From Pholiota molesta (Eukaryota; Basidiomycota; Agaricomycetes; Agaricales; Strophariaceae), in assembly GCA_014925825.1 (NCBI GenBank), contig JACGCK010000063.1, positions 62,001-126,000 of the forward strand: a stretch of 64,000 nucleotides of DNA, in the 5' to 3' direction. This document shows positions 10,723 through 20,944 of this stretch, in pieces. The notes beneath the pieces were generated by a model that saw nothing but the letters and a program-made list of their open reading frames with translations, had not been told where the DNA came from and did no database searches. Position numbers and translations under genes: made by a program. How positions within the stretch are numbered: the stretch's first letter is position 1; each line of letters starts with the position of its first letter.

Positions 10723-13145
10723 TCAGAAGAGTGCTCCATGCAAAACGACCTTTGGCTTGAGCAAACTCTGCTCGGCATCCCCGCCCTGCTTCGCGATCTG
10801 GAGTCCCAGGCCAACGGTGCATACGACCTGTTCATCCAGCGCCACATCGAGCTTCGCGCCTTGCATCCTGTCCCCTGGGTGGAAGTCGTCTTCATTCGCC
10901 ATTCGGTCGGAATCGAACGCGAGGCCCGGCTCGGCGATGGTGCACTCGAGCTCGCCGGCAACGCTTGAGGCGGTGTATTTATTCAGGCGGAGCGCGAGGG
11001 CTGCGACCTCCGCGAGCTTGGGTGCGAAGCGGGCGAGGATATCATTGGCGGAGGTAGTGGAAGTGGTGCCGCTTGATTGCTGCGACTCCCAGCCGCAGAG
11101 ATGCAGAATTTTGGTGATCTCGTCGGCGAATAGGGCGACTATTTTTTGAGTAAGGTTGGGCGACGGAACACAGCTTTTGAGAGCCGCCTTTCGCCATTGG
11201 AACGCTTTTTCTGGACCATCTAGAAGTGCGGTTTATCTGATAAACGAAGGGTTCGAAGAATAGAAGAACCAAGCTTACCTGCTCCTCGAATCCTCTCGTG
11301 CAACGCCACCAGAAATCTCCCGTACTCCCACTCAACTGGATACCAAGAAGTGATGATGCGCATGCAAGATGCGATCAGGCATCCTTGGAGCGCCGTCTGG
11401 AGTCGTATGAAGAACGTGTTGCTGTCGTCGTCCGTGGACTGGACCCCGCGCGCCAGGGACGTGACAAGCTCTGTTCCAAGCAGCGTCTTTAGATTGGAGG
11501 CGAGCGCACGGCGACGATGATGGCCGCCGGCATCCCCGGCGGTGGCGACGAACCTCATAGCCATGCCCTCCAGCTGATCCGTCATCGACGCCGCGGTCTG
11601 GTAAATTTCGTCGTTCAAGAGCTTGATCGCGCGCACGGCGCTGTCGATGCGCGTTATCGTTACGCTTCCGCCGGTGCCGGTGCCGCCGTACCCGCGAGCG
11701 ACGCTGGGCGGTCGGTTGAGGCCCCTGCCTGCCTGGTCCTCGCTCGCCTGCTGTCGGAGCTGATCAACGAGCATACGGTTCTCTCGTTCCGTTGCGTTGA
11801 GGTTGTTTTGCAGGTTGATAAGCTGCGTGGCCATGTACTCGTTCCCGCTTTCCAGCCTTGCGATGTGTCCGTCTTTCTCCTCGACCTGCGCTGCGGATTC
11901 TCCGATGACGTCGTCGTGCCGCGAGAGCTGCTGCTCGAGATCGCGGTTGCGTGCGTCGGCCTCGCGCGCCTGTTCTTGCGCCTCGTTCATCTTGCGCTCC
12001 AGGCGCCGGATGCGGTCGTCTTGCGCATTGAGCTTGGTGGTTAGCTGGCGAACCTGCTCCTGGAGCTCGACGGTTTTCTCGGCCTGCTCCTTGAGCTCGG
12101 CGGTTCTTTCGACCTGCTCCTGCAGCTCGACGGTTTTCTCGTCGTGCTCCGTGCGCTCGAGCGCGAGGATGTCCTGTAGGCGGCGGGCCTCGTTGGCGCC
12201 TGCAGCCTCCGAGTGTGCGAGAGCTTCGCGAAGGTCGTCGTTTTCCATCTTGAGTTTATTGATCTGGGACTCCGCTGCTTTGGCGTTGGCCGTGAGGGTG
12301 TTGAGCGCCTGTGATTTAAGTTTGATCTCTGCCTGAGAGTTGTTTAGAGCTGCCTCCAGTTCCTGTGCGTGTATCTGCGCTCGGTCTTGCTCTGCTTTCG
12401 CTTCGCGCGCATACATCTGTGCCCGGTCTCGTTCCTCTTCCAGGTCCTGTGAGCGTTTATGCGCCCTGTCCCTTTCATCCTCCGCTTCCTGTGCGCGGAG
12501 CTGGGCTCTGTCCAGCTCGTCGTCCAGTTCCTGCGCATGCATCTGCACTCGGTCTCGTTCCTCTTCTACCTCTCGCGTGCGCGTCTGCGCCCTGTCTCGA
12601 TCGTCCCACAGCTGCTCCAGCTCTTCCTTCTGCTTCTGGATCGTCTCTTCGAGCGCCTTTGTTGCCGCATCTGTTTCAACGGCCAAAATCTCTGTTTGTT
12701 TATCCTTCGGAAGATCGCCGGAGTGTTCGAGCTGCGTCCATTCGTCGGACGGTTTTGGCTCTGGAGGGGATACTACGGTATAGCCAGACTCCTCCGCATG
12801 GTCGTCTTTGCCGTCGCCGGCACTCCTTTCGGGTTTCGAAGGGAGGTTGGGATGGAGGTTCTCGGCGAGGGGGGTGCGGTAGTACGAGGATGCAGATTCG
12901 GTATCAGAGGATATTTCGACTATGGAATCTGCTCTGGGCTCTGCGGTCTTTGGGGTGGATGATGGGGATGGGGATGAGGATGGGGATTGTGGATTGATCG
13001 CAACGACGTTGGAGAGCTTGGAGGATGGGTTCTTGGGGACGTCTTTCTCTCCGGGAAGTGAAACAAGGCTCCCGGTGGATCCGAGACGCTTGCTGCGACT
13101 GCGGCCTTTGCCTAGAAATTTGGATACGGAGAACAGTGTTGACAT
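10723..13145 (-). CDS. Coiled-coil paralogue 2, long coil
   Basis: Two exons, 13145-11279 and 11219-10723, with a 59-base GTAAGC...CTAG intron; 787 residues. The N-terminal 150 residues are Ser/Pro-rich and basic at the start (MSTLFSVSKFLGKGRSRSKR). Residues 160-470 form a long coiled coil with imperfect short repeats of the type AQELDDELDRAQLRAQEAED. The conserved tail starts near LLNDEIYQTAASMTDQLEGM and ends HERIRGAD at the splice. Exon 2 closes with SLLKPKVVLHGALF. The tail, intron position and terminal KPKVVL motif match paralogues 1 and 3. There is no membrane helix, so this copy is probably soluble. It shares an upstream block with the divergent Hsp70 pair B/C. Function unknown. Confidence 0.85.
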
Positions 13146-13303
13146 CAGGAGGGATGAGATATCTGCGACGGGTGAATCGATGCTTGAGGTGGCTGGGGAA
13201 GGAGGGCGAGTAGAAAAGTATTATGTGGCTGCAGGAGAACCTAGCGGTGTTTGACGAACGAGCTAAATGAGCGAGCCTCCACCAGGGTGCTTGTCATGCA
13301 GAC

Positions 13304-13411
13304 AAAGGCCTGTTCTTTACATGTTTGGGCCCAACGTGGTTGGGCATGAGGTTAGTGGATGGGTGATGCAGCACGCCGGATGATGTCTGCACAGGTTGCA
13401 TGCAAGGTGAC
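13304..13411. promoter_or_regulatory. Upstream block shared with Hsp70 B/C promoter
   Basis: About 160-270 bases upstream of coiled-coil gene 2. It carries the same ordered words as 17876-17961: a CTGTTCTT word, then GTTTGGGC, AACGTGGT, a GGATG word and GCTGCATGC or TTGCATGC. The match is interrupted but runs about 90 bases. It may be a shared control region or simply duplicated DNA. Confidence 0.45.
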
Positions 13412-13858
13412 CAGTGTTTCACGGTCACTGCGTGGTGTGATTGATACCTGGAATACTAGCGGTGAGTCTCATTGTGCTCGTTATTTTATGATCGTTCAAA
13501 TGTTCAAGTATTGAATTCTACTTTTCTTGGGCTCGACTTAACCCCAGTACCTGCGTTGAATATCTTCTATTTCCTCTTCAGAAGGTTGTATAATTTCATT
13601 ATGTTGGCGATTGGTGTGTCAGTTAGACTTTATGATCTCCGCGTTAACGACTTCCTATTTATAGAATTCGAAGGTATCTACGATATCGTGGATAGGCTGG
13701 TGTCCGCTGACGACTAATTATAACTGTTCATCCACGTCCAAGTTCCAACCGGGTTTTTGCGCCTACTACATCACGATTCGATGATAGCAAACCAATGATG
13801 GATCCCGAACAGATTCTTCCCCCGAGGTGGCTGATAAAACTCATCTTTGATTGCACAG
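13412..13858. other. Intergenic before Hsp70 relics
   Basis: An 81-codon frame at 13472-13717 (+) has no known motif and is not called. No other feature seen. Confidence 0.4.
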
Positions 13859-13970
13859 AACATCGAAAAAAGGCAAGCATTAACTTCGTCGTCCGAGACG
13901 TGGTATCATCGTTCTAACTCTCGATTTTAGGAGTGAGGCGAAGATCATTTACGACCCAGAGGCCCAATAA
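13859..13970 (+). pseudogene. Relic of the last two Hsp70-like exons
   Basis: The sequence reads NIEKR, a short intron, then SEAKIIYDPEAQ and a TAA at 13968. This corresponds to the last two exons of Hsp70 copy C (NVEKR, SEAKLVYDPDTTNDR, ending at 20699). The intron would need a GC donor in place of GT. No preceding Hsp70 exons are attached, so this is a stranded 3' end. Confidence 0.6.
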
Positions 13971-14009
13971 GGCAGGTATTGTACTTAGAAAATTTTGGTT
14001 GTACCAGCT

Positions 14010-14320
14010 CCTAAACTCTTTCATTTCGTTGATCTGAGTATTCTATAAACCGATATCCTATAAGCTTTCCCTTGGTAATGCGAAAGAGGTTGTGAGATAC
14101 AGTACTTTATGTAGGAAGAATGACATCGAATGCTCCTGGGATACGCTTTGTGGCCGAACTTGAGATGTAGGAGGTCGAGCTACGTTCGCAGTGATCCGCC
14201 CTTTTAGGATCGTGGATAATGTCATAAGTCGTTCCATATGTAACCTTCGAGATTCTGCTTCGCATGAAGTTGTCTGACTAGATAGAAAGAGCCGTACGGA
14301 ACCATTGGATACCGCACTAT
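14010..14320 (-). pseudogene. Relic of an internal Hsp70-like exon
   Basis: About 310 bases align along their length with 15481-15770 of Hsp70 copy B. That region encodes the exon from NGSVSFYLDRFVRSRIAKIT to FDVILPKV and the start of the next exon. This copy carries stops and indels. It lies beside the plus-strand relic and in the opposite orientation, so the fragments have been rearranged. Confidence 0.65.
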
Positions 14321-14663
14321 CTGCTGAATTCAGTTAGAGTCTCTGATCTCCGTTAAACCTTGTTTTATAGCTTCTACCAAATAATAAAAGGTATGTGATT
14401 ATTTATGCACGCTCGATATCGCGAATCACTTCTCCATCTGAATAGTCGTCGGTCTTGTAAGTATACCTATAGGCTATAATATGGACTCCGCTGAGGATGG
14501 GTGTAACAGACGCATTATGGACTACTTAACCCAACACAAAAATCAACAAAAGGTTGTCCCAAGTCGCTGTCATTGTCGTCCCAATCGATTTAGCACAGAA
14601 CAAATAAATTCAAGATGGCCGCTTTCGTCGCCTTGCACTTATGCTCACCTATACATTCACACT

Positions 14664-14755
14664 ATGACATCCCGCGATCTGCGTACAAGGTTCAGAGTCC
14701 TCGGCGAAAGCTCGTCTTTCCCTTCAATGTATTAACGTAGGGTATTGTAAACGAG
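14664..14755 (+). pseudogene. Relic of an Hsp70-like first exon
   Basis: The stretch from ATG at 14664 through CGAAAGCTCGTCTTTCCCTT matches the first exon of Hsp70 copy C (18071-18162), which encodes RKLVLALDVG. A small deletion and a stop (SMY then TAA) interrupt the phosphate-1 loop, so it cannot be functional. Confidence 0.6.
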
Positions 14756-14922
14756 TCTATGTTCGTAAGGTATTATCAAAACAGTCTTTTTTCCAGAAAT
14801 GAAGGAAATGAATCGATCAAAATTCAAACATGAATGCACGCAACAAGAAGGTGACCAAAGTTTCGACAACAAAAGGCCAGTAACAATTTGCAATAGGAAT
14901 TATTCCAGCTGATTGACGCAAA

Positions 14923-17518
14923 TCATAAAGCATAATCAGCTGGATGAGGGTCGTAAATAATCTTCGCTGGACTCCTAAAAGAATGAAATAAGGAACCAGT
15001 CATCTCAATCTAGGAACATGCGAAAAAGACATCCAATGCCCACGGATAATGCGTACCTTTTTTCGATACCCTGTATAACGAAAGACAAGTCGCGAATTTG
15101 ATCAGGAATTTGTTATTTTCAAGCATGTGCATAGAAAGACTACGCACCCCTTCCTTCCAAGCCACTTGTGCCTTCAACTCTGTTAGCCCAAACAGTAGCA
15201 CGATATCAAAATTTGCCTGATAGTAGAATCCGCCTTCCTGGGCTCCGTACTTCGGAAGCCTTACCCTCGGCAGAACCGAGACGTTGACGTCAATAGAGCA
15301 CAATGTGGTGTAATTATCTGGAATATTGATCGTATTGCAGCTATAGCATATATAAGGATGGAGGCTTACTTTTATCTACGTCCTTCCATTTCGGCTGAGC
15401 AACGGATCCCCGATAGCACGAGATTACCATTGTAATGTTCATCAAGTCGTCCACCGAATCCGCTTCATTGACGTATGGTCTCCTAAACTCTTTGGTCTCT
15501 TGGACCTGCGTATTCTATAAACGAATATCCTATAAACATAATTGCGGAAGAACTTGTGAGGTACAGCACCTTAGGAAGGATGACGTCAAACGCATCCCTG
15601 ATACGTACATGGCCCGACGTCGCGAAGTAGGATGTCGCTAAACGTTGGCGGTGATCTGCTTTGCTGGGGTCATAGCCGATGTCGCACGTCACCCCGTATG
15701 TAATTTTTGCAATTCTGCTTCGCACAAAGCGGTCTAGATAGAAAGAGACGGAACCATTGGATACCGCCTTATTTCTATCATAAAGACATTAACAGTGGAG
15801 TTTAGAAGAGGTGTTGAAAGTGACACGAACACATGATTTTCAGGACGCAGCACTTTCAAGCCGGCAGAACTGAGCGCAGCATGTACCGTATTGAACATGT
15901 AATTGCTGGCGGCAAAGCCTCCTACAAGGACAACGTGCTATAGATGAGAAACTTTGAGAAATAGCCCAGAGGATATGCGAACATACAGGCAGAACTCACG
16001 GAAATAGGTTTAAGTGCGGTATTCTTTTGATCTATCGCAGTCTTGATGATGCAATCGATTGAAGGCTTGAAAAAAGACGCGATATCCGGCCTGAGAATCA
16101 TTGATGGTGTTTAAAGGGGATTCGTTGAAGGTTAGTCAACAGCGCAAGGAGGTACGCACCCCAGCAATTTAAGTTGGCCAAAACGAATGTTGTGGCCAGC
16201 ATCGTTGTCTCTAGTAGAACCAAACTTGATGTATTGAGCGTCTTCTGCGTTTTTGAACCACATTTTCGTAGTCTTGTCAAAGCAACGAACGATATGATCG
16301 ACATCGTCAGCAAAAGGAGAATCAGCGAGATATTCTAAGTGTTTGCGAGAGGGATGAGAGAAACAAATATGGATGTTACAGGGAAATTACGAACTCTCAA
16401 GGAACTTCTGAGCATACAGGTTGACGAAGACAGAGCCGTGAAAGTGACCTAAACCATGATCAGACATTAAATTATAGAGAAGTTCTGGGAAGACAAATGA
16501 CTGACATTGGGGAGGCGCCACTTCTTCAAACGTCTCCTTTGATGCGGATATATTCCTGCTGTACGAACTGATATCAATAGTGCCACCTCCCGCATCAACG
16601 ATCACTACTCCGTCACCATTCTGTAGAACTTTCCAGTAAGCCTCGCTGGCAAAGAATTAGCACGCTAGAGAACACACCTTCATTGCGCCATCCGGAAGCC
16701 CGTTCTGGATGGCAAAGTGGAGACTGGCCTCTCCCTCAGTGACGAATGAGAGCCGCGCATGCCCGGCGGGGGTGTCTGGAATCAGTTTCGCAAGAACAGC
16801 AGCTTTGCGCATCTCAGACTGTTGCGCGCCTTCCCAGCCATTGGGATGGGACAGCACAAAGTCGATCTGTCCCTTCAGAGATGCCCATAGATCGACACCA
16901 TTCGCATGCGCTTCCTGAATGTAGCTGGATGCGCATTCGAAGAGGTAGGCCAGGAAGTCGGCGAAGACCTCGACAACCGTTTTGTTGAGCGGCAGCGGCG
17001 GGATGCCATCACCCACCTCTCTTCCAGCTCCGGGGATAACTGTTGATCGTAGGTGAAGTTTGAACCTGTAGACATGTTGCGCACACCGTCAGTATTTCGT
17101 CTTTCATGACGACGTTCTACGCACCACTCAGCCTTGACCCACTGCTCCTCCTCTGCTTGCGCATAGATTACTTCACTCGCTGCTTCAGCGCCGACAGCGC
17201 GTACCTTCCCACTTCGATCATAGTAGACGATAGTTGGAATCTTCGATGCACCATTGACATGCTCGTGGGCAGGGAACCTAACTGCCCGTTAACACGGACA
17301 CGTCAAACAGATGCTCTTCGCGCGTCAACTGCTGACCTCGTTACACCCTTGATTTCTGGTACGCGTCCTGGGTCAAGCACGCTATCACAGGCTCTGTTCA
17401 GCGCCCATCGCAGTCAGCGAGCAACGTACCTGTATGATATACCACTGTACGTGGTTCCAACATCAAAGGCAAGGACGAGCTTTCGGCGCGGACCCTTATA
17501 CGCAGACCTGGATGCCAT
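14923..17518 (-). CDS. HSPA12-like Hsp70 protein, copy B, full length
   Basis: About 13 exons; roughly 600 residues, near the size of animal HSPA12 proteins. ATG at 17518 gives RKLVLAFDVGTTYSGISY with an intact phosphate-1 loop. Further exons give KIPTIVYYDRSGKV, FVLSHPNGWEGAQ, VDAGGGTIDISSY (phosphate 2, near 16600), HFHGSVFVNLYAQ, FDKTTKMWF, HVVLVGGFAASNYMF (adenosine motif, near 15915), VSFYLDRFVRSRIAKITYGV, CYRGSVAQPKWKDV and a last exon SPAKIIYDPHPADYAL with its stop at 14923. All expected blocks are present and in frame across short introns. It is divergent with copy C over a 550-base shared upstream region. The likely role is an ATP-dependent chaperone or a chaperone-like sensor; the substrate is unknown. 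Confidence 0.8.
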
Positions 17519-18070
17519 AGTGTAAGTAACTGTCAGAAATTAGAACAACGCCAACCACAATAATAAATGAATTCTATTAGCGCGCGCGTCATGTGATTAA
17601 TAATTAAACGAAAACGCAAATCACTCATTGTCAACTTGAACTTGCCACTCTTCGTCAATGCCCTTGCAACTTTGTCCTAACAAATCTAGTCAATGTTGAA
17701 CCAAACTAAAGGGCGGAACCCACTTCTATATGTCTGAAGCAATCGACAGTCGTCTGCGATGACGCCACTGAAATCACGACATTAACAACAGCCGCAGCAA
17801 TGGACGACAAGCGCGAATACACCAAACCACACCGTCAGTGAACGACAGAACCGCAGCGAAGTTTTCACGCAGAAGAAGGGCTGTTCTTGACGGGTTTGGG
17901 CTGAACGTGGTGTGCCATAATACTGGATGTTGGTCTGCAGAGGCTGCATGCGAGCCTTCAGCTTGAGGTGAAGGCGTGCAAGATCTATTTCGAGCATGGC
18001 TGATATAGAGAATTTTCTTATCAGTCTATAAGATGACCATGCTCGCTGCCTCCCTTTCCCAGGATTTTCT
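17519..18070. promoter_or_regulatory. Divergent promoter of Hsp70 copies B and C
   Basis: The 552 bases separate two start codons pointing away from each other. The part at 17876-17961 resembles 13304-13411 upstream of coiled-coil gene 2, which suggests common control or duplication. No heat-shock element array (repeated nGAAn) was obvious by eye. Confidence 0.5.
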
Positions 18071-20699
18071 ATGATGGTCTCTCAGTCTGCGTATATTGGT
18101 CCTCACCGAAAGCTCGTTCTTGCCCTTGATGTTGGAATTACGTATAGTGGAATATCGTACAGGTGCGCAGTTGGCTAATAGCGCTGTATGCAGCGCCAGC
18201 ATGCTGATGAGGACCCGACTGCAGCGTCCTCGATCCTACGCAGGTGCCGGAAATTAAAGGCGTAACAAGGTCAGTAAATGGTGCTCAAAAAACGTATATT
18301 TGAGGAGGCATGCTAACGAGGAGAGCTGCTAGATTCCCTGGCCATGAACACATCAGTGATGCATCGAAGATCCCCACTATCATCTACTACGATCGCAATG
18401 GGAAGGTACAAGCAGCGGGCGCTGAAGCCATGAGAGAGGGCATCTATGAGCAAGCAGAGGACGAGCAATGGGTCAAGGCCGAGTTGTGCGTGAAGTAGTT
18501 ATATCACTATCAAGGACGAACGTTAATGGTGCATATTTTCGTGTTTGCAGGTTCAAACTTCACCTCCGATCGCGAGTGGGCCCCGGCGCAGGAAGAGAAG
18601 TCAGCAACGATATCCCACCTTTGCCTCCCAACAAGACTGTCGTCGAAGTCTTCGCCGACTTCCTAGCGTACCTCCTCGAATGCGCGTCGAGCTTTATCAA
18701 GGACACATATGCGAACGGCGTCGACCTTTGGTCCTCTGTGAAGGATCAAACCGATTTTGTGCTATCCCACCCTAACGGCTGGGAAGGTACACCACAATCT
18801 GAGATGCGTAGGGCTGCAGTCCTCGCGGGCCTCATTCCAGATACCACCGCCGGACACGCGCGCCTGTCGTTTATCACAGAAGGAGAGGCCATTCTACACT
18901 TTGCTATTCAGAATGGGCTCCCGGCAGAAGCGATGAAGGTACGTCTCCAAGTTTAGATCTACCATTCACTGGACTTCGGAGTTGATGTGATCTTTACAGA
19001 CAGGTGACGGCGTCGTGATCGTCGATGCGGGAGAAAATACTATTGACGTCAGTTCATATGGCAAGAACACGTTAGCATACAAGGAAACATTTGAAGAGGT
19101 TGCTGCTCCCCAATGTAAGGTGGCTACTTTTTGTAATCTCTATGAATGCAAATCTGATCGCACTTCAGGTCATCTCCATGGTTCTGTCTTTGTTAGCATC
19201 CACGCCCGCCTATTCCTTGGAAGTTCGTCATTTCTTTGAAACATCTGCTCGCATTTTCTCATCCTGATCTCTGCTCAGACTACCTGGCTGGATCTCCCTT
19301 TGCTGACGATATCGAACATATCGTGCGCTGCTTCGATAAGACCACGAAACTACGATTCAGAAACGAAGAAGAAACGCAATACGTCAAGTTCGGTAAGACC
19401 AGAGACAATGACCCCAGCTACAGCATCCGCTTCGGACAGCTCAAACTCCTAGGGTCCGTTCCCTCTAATCTTTCGCTGTCAACTGTTCTCATCTAATTAT
19501 TCTGTATGATCTCTAGGACAGATGTCGCATTGTTCTTCCAGCCTTCCATCGACTGTATCGTCAAGGCCGTGCTCGATCATAAACGGACTGCACGCAACCC
19601 TATTACCGTCAGTGTGTCTCTCATATCTTCGCACATTCCACAGCTTGTCTGACTGAGCCATGTGATATAGCACGTCGTTCTTGTAGGAGGCTTTGGCGCG
19701 AGCGATTATATGTTCAACAAAGTACACGCTGCGCTGGCGCCTGCCGGTCTGAACATCCTCCGCCCGGAAAGTCATGTGTCAGTTGTTTCCTCCATTATCC
19801 TCGTGCTGCTTGTTTTGACCTTGCTTTTCCAACAGAAACAAAGCGGTATCAGATGGTGCTATCTCCTTCTACCTTGCCCACTATGTGCGAACCAGAGTGG
19901 CCAAGATCACGTACGGGAACTTCTATAATATCCAGTACAACCCCGACGCGCCAGACCACCGCGAACGGTCCTCAAAGGTCTACATCTCGGCAAATGGCCT
20001 CAAGTATCTTCCTGATAAGTTCGACCTGATTCTGCCAAAGGTCTGCATCCCACCGAATTTTCTGTGTTTAACAGGAATAGCGTTCATGAGGTGAGGGTTT
20101 CCAGAATACCCAGATCTCGGAGACGATCGAATGTAGGCGCTCTTGTCACTGGAACAAAAATTCAATAAGCGAATTCAAGACAATGTCGCTTCCTCTTTGG
20201 TGCTATCGTGGGCCCTTGGCTGTGCCGCAATGGAAGGACGAGGATCCGCGTAAGGCTAACTATCACTCTCAACTGACCTTTCACTTTGATGAAAAATATT
20301 CACCGACGGATTGACTGATTTCTTTGCACATAGAGAACTTCACCAAACTGTGCTCGATTGTTGCTGATCTCTCGCATCTGCCACTGAAGTCGAAGAAGAA
20401 AATAGCGGGCTCGGGCATGTTTTATAGGATGGATTTTGACATCGTGCTGTTGTTTGGGTTGGCGGAGCCGAAGGCGCAGATTGCATGGAAGGAAGGGGTG
20501 AGTGGTGTTTTCTGTATTCCGGGAAGACACTGGGAGGTGCTGATCGAATCTCAAATCTGCTTTCATCTTTCATTTCATATAGAACGTTGAGAAAAGGTAT
20601 GTGAATTGGGTTTTATTGTGATGTTTATGTGTTCTCATTGTTCGTTCTAGGAGTGAGGCTAAGCTCGTGTACGATCCCGATACCACTAATGATCGATGA
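18071..20699 (+). CDS. HSPA12-like Hsp70 protein, copy C, altered ATP motif
   Basis: About 14 exons, with exon 1 at 18071-18162 and exon 2 at 18225-18269; roughly 600 residues. Blocks follow copy B: RKLVLALDVGITYSGISY, KIPTIIYYDRNGKVQAAG, FVLSHPNGWEGTPQ, HLHGSVFVSIHARLF, FDKTTKLRF, HVVLVGGFGASDYMF, SFYLAHYVRTRVAKITYGN, and SEAKLVYDPDTTNDR with the stop at 20697-20699. The phosphate-2 loop reads DAGENTIDVSSY (19021-19060) where copies A, B and D have DAGGGTID. The two central glycines are replaced by Glu-Asn. Phosphate 1 has DVGITYSG in place of DVGTTYSG. Reading frames are otherwise open, so the gene may encode an ATP-hydrolysis-impaired or non-hydrolysing paralogue. Confidence 0.8.
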
Positions 20700-20944
20700 T
20701 ACTGCTTAAGTGTCGAATATGCCCCCAGTCTTGGTATATATTAATATAATTGATGTTATTGTTTCGAAACATTGAGTTTTTTTTTTCTTTCTTTCTTGTG
20801 GATGTACCAACATTTTGACTTCCGATAGAGTAAACTATGGACTAGGGGCCTACGTGGTCGGTTGGTGGTCGGAACAACGTCGGAACGGCCTTTGTATTGG
20901 GATGCTTTCATCACCATTTGGTTTTAGTTTAGGACACTGATATA

